DNA of 64,000 bases from Pseudofrankia sp. DC12. Its GTDB lineage: Bacteria; Actinomycetota; Actinomycetes; Frankiales; Frankiaceae. This document shows, piece by piece, positions 62,966-64,000 of the stretch. Positions within the stretch are counted from its first letter, which is position 1. Each line of letters begins with the position of its first letter. The notes below the pieces were generated by a model. The model made no database searches and was not told the DNA's origin. It saw nothing but the letters and a program-made list of their open reading frames with translations. Location: NCBI RefSeq assembly GCF_000966285.1, contig NZ_KQ031391.1, positions 907,138 through 971,137 of the forward strand, read 5' to 3'. The translations under genes and the position numbers were made by a program.

Positions 62966-64000
62966 TCAGGCCACCGGGATGCGCTGCGAGATGCGCCAGC
63001 CGTCGGCGGTGCGCACCAGCGTCACGTCGCCCCTTTTCGGTTGCTCCCCGTCCTTGTGCGCGAGCACCTTCCCCGCGGCGTCCAGGAAGTTGTACGCGTC
63101 AAGCTGGTCGGTGACCCGCAGGACGGTCTGGTCGGTGCCCTGCTGACGGACCTCCAGGTCGAGGATGTGCGTCGTCAAGGGCGTGGTGTGCGCACCCCGG
63201 CCGGCGACCTCCCGCAGCGACTGCAGGTCCTGGACGTAGAGGGCGCTGCCGACCTGGTAGACCGCCGCCAGCGCGGCCTCGTCGTCGCGCTCGAACGCCT
63301 GGCTGCGCTTCACGTTCAGGCCGGCGAGGACGGTCCGCCACGCCTGGTCCGGGGCCGGGCTGGCCGAGGCCGGCTGGGCGGGGCCGGGCTGGGTCGTGCC
63401 GGGCTGCGCGGGACCGGGTTGGGCTGTGCTGGGCCGGGTGGTGCCGGGCTGCGCGGGACCGGGTTGGGCTGTGCTGGGCCGGGTGGTGCCCGTGCGGCCG
63501 CCGGCCGGCCCGGCCGCGGCCGACACCGCCGTGCCCACGTCGCGCTGACCGGAGGACCCGGACCTGTGCAGCAGCAGCACGGCGGCAATGACCGCCGCCA
63601 GGCCGACCCCGGCCGTCGCGGCCAGCAGCCAGCCGCGCGGCCCACGCCGCCCCCCGCGGCTGCCCTGCCGCGGGGGGCGGGCGCCACTCCCCCGCCCGGC
63701 CGGCCGCGCACCCCTCCGCTGCTCGGAGGACTCTCCAGGTGGCAGCCGGCCCGCCGGCCGTGGCCTCGACGGACCGCCGATGCCGTCGGGCCGTTGGCGG
63801 CGGGCGCGGGCCGGGCCGGGCCGGCGCGCCGCGGCCGCATCGCCGAGCGGCGCCGGGTCTTCGTCCGGCGGGAGCACTGGAAGCAGGGCGGCGTCACGAT
63901 CGACGACGTCCCCCTCCAGGATCGCGCCGTCGGCGGCCAGGCCACCGGGGTCGCCGTCGCTGTCCTCTCCCGGTGGGCCGCCGTCAGGCCCCGGCCCATG
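62966..64000 (-). CDS. Membrane-anchored hypothetical protein, 5' end beyond the window
   Basis: The frame is open from the window edge (in-frame sequence D-V-V-D-R-D-A-A-L-L-P-V-L-P-P-D-E) to the stop at 62966, giving at least 344 residues. It has an acidic then Arg/Gly/Pro-rich N-terminal region, one transmembrane helix (GWLLAATAGVGLAAVIAAVLLLH), a Pro/Thr/Gln linker with repeated P-G-P-A-Q-P-G-T-T-R-P-S-T-A-Q, and a C-terminal domain of about 130 residues. That domain is ARTVLAGLNVKRSQAFERDDEAALAAVYQ-like and ends GWRISQRIPVA, resembling an NTF2-like fold. A GTG at 63877 is the nearest in-window start but probably not the real one. Confidence 0.75.
   Translation of the reverse strand, partial: HGPGPDGGPPGEDSDGDPGGLAADGAILEGDVVDRDAALLPVLPPDEDPAPLGDAAAARRPGPARARRQRPDGIGGPSRPRPAGRLPPGESSEQRRGARPAGRGSGARPPRQGSRGGRRGPRGWLLAATAGVGLAAVIAAVLLLHRSGSSGQRDVGTAVSAAAGPAGGRTGTTRPSTAQPGPAQPGTTRPSTAQPGPAQPGTTQPGPAQPASASPAPDQAWRTVLAGLNVKRSQAFERDDEAALAAVYQVGSALYVQDLQSLREVAGRGAHTTPLTTHILDLEVRQQGTDQTVLRVTDQLDAYNFLDAAGKVLAHKDGEQPKRGDVTLVRTADGWRISQRIPVA

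Overview
The window is a very GC-rich chromosome segment from an actinomycete. The marker set is an actinobacterial bc1-aa3 respiratory gene cluster, a mycobacterial-type adenosine kinase, F420-type and DUF3043/DUF3501 genes, an HrdB/SigA-type sigma factor and a DUF222-HNH protein. Gene order partly follows the Mycobacterium tuberculosis Rv2191-Rv2217 region. Together with the codon bias and multi-domain STAND and RHS proteins, this suggests a Frankia-like (Frankiales) organism; the genus is an inference. No rRNA, tRNA or CRISPR array was seen.

Layout: 1-5.5 kb holds the start of a coiled-coil/NYN protein (cut by the window edge), a DUF4352 membrane protein, a HIT hydrolase, a VOC protein and a DEDDh exonuclease/GIY-YIG fusion. 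5.8-10.2 kb is ctaE-qcrC-qcrA-qcrB on the minus strand; its partner ctaC-ctaD-ctaF lies at 14.9-18.0 kb. Between them sit a receiver protein-trpD pair and a plus-strand Fur regulator-rubrerythrin-DUF3501-PemK-like group headed by a clear palindromic operator. 18.3-24.1 kb is sulfur, Fe-S and NAD metabolism: cysteine desulfurase-TusA, adoK, erpA, nadA and DUF3043. 24.3-27.7 kb has an aldo/keto reductase, an F420-type oxidoreductase-TetR operon with three identical-type palindromic operators, and small membrane proteins.

27.7-41.6 kb is an accessory stretch: a 1403-residue DUF4062-NB-ARC-WD40 STAND ATPase, a divergent cobT with a truncated cobS, an ATPase/PD-(D/E)XK gene, a decayed second copy of cobT-cobS, and a 5'-truncated RHS toxin with a cognate immunity candidate in lower-GC DNA. 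41.7-48.0 kb returns to housekeeping genes (pepA, gcvT, lpdA, 2-oxo-acid dehydrogenase E2). 48.2-57.2 kb carries a DUF1203 protein, a DUF222-HNH protein, a SUKH protein and a branched-chain amino-acid-type ABC transporter whose two permeases are fused. A TIGR01777 epimerase follows.

The most striking event is at 59.2-62.1 kb. A 1612-bp IS66-family element has inserted into the 3' end of the primary sigma factor gene. It has perfect 13-bp ends beginning GTAA and an 8-bp target duplication CTGCCGAA. It cuts the gene inside region 4.2 and replaces the last 23 codons with six IS-encoded codons. Both halves of the gene, the duplication and the terminal repeats can be read exactly. The window ends with the 3' part of a membrane protein gene that runs off the right edge.
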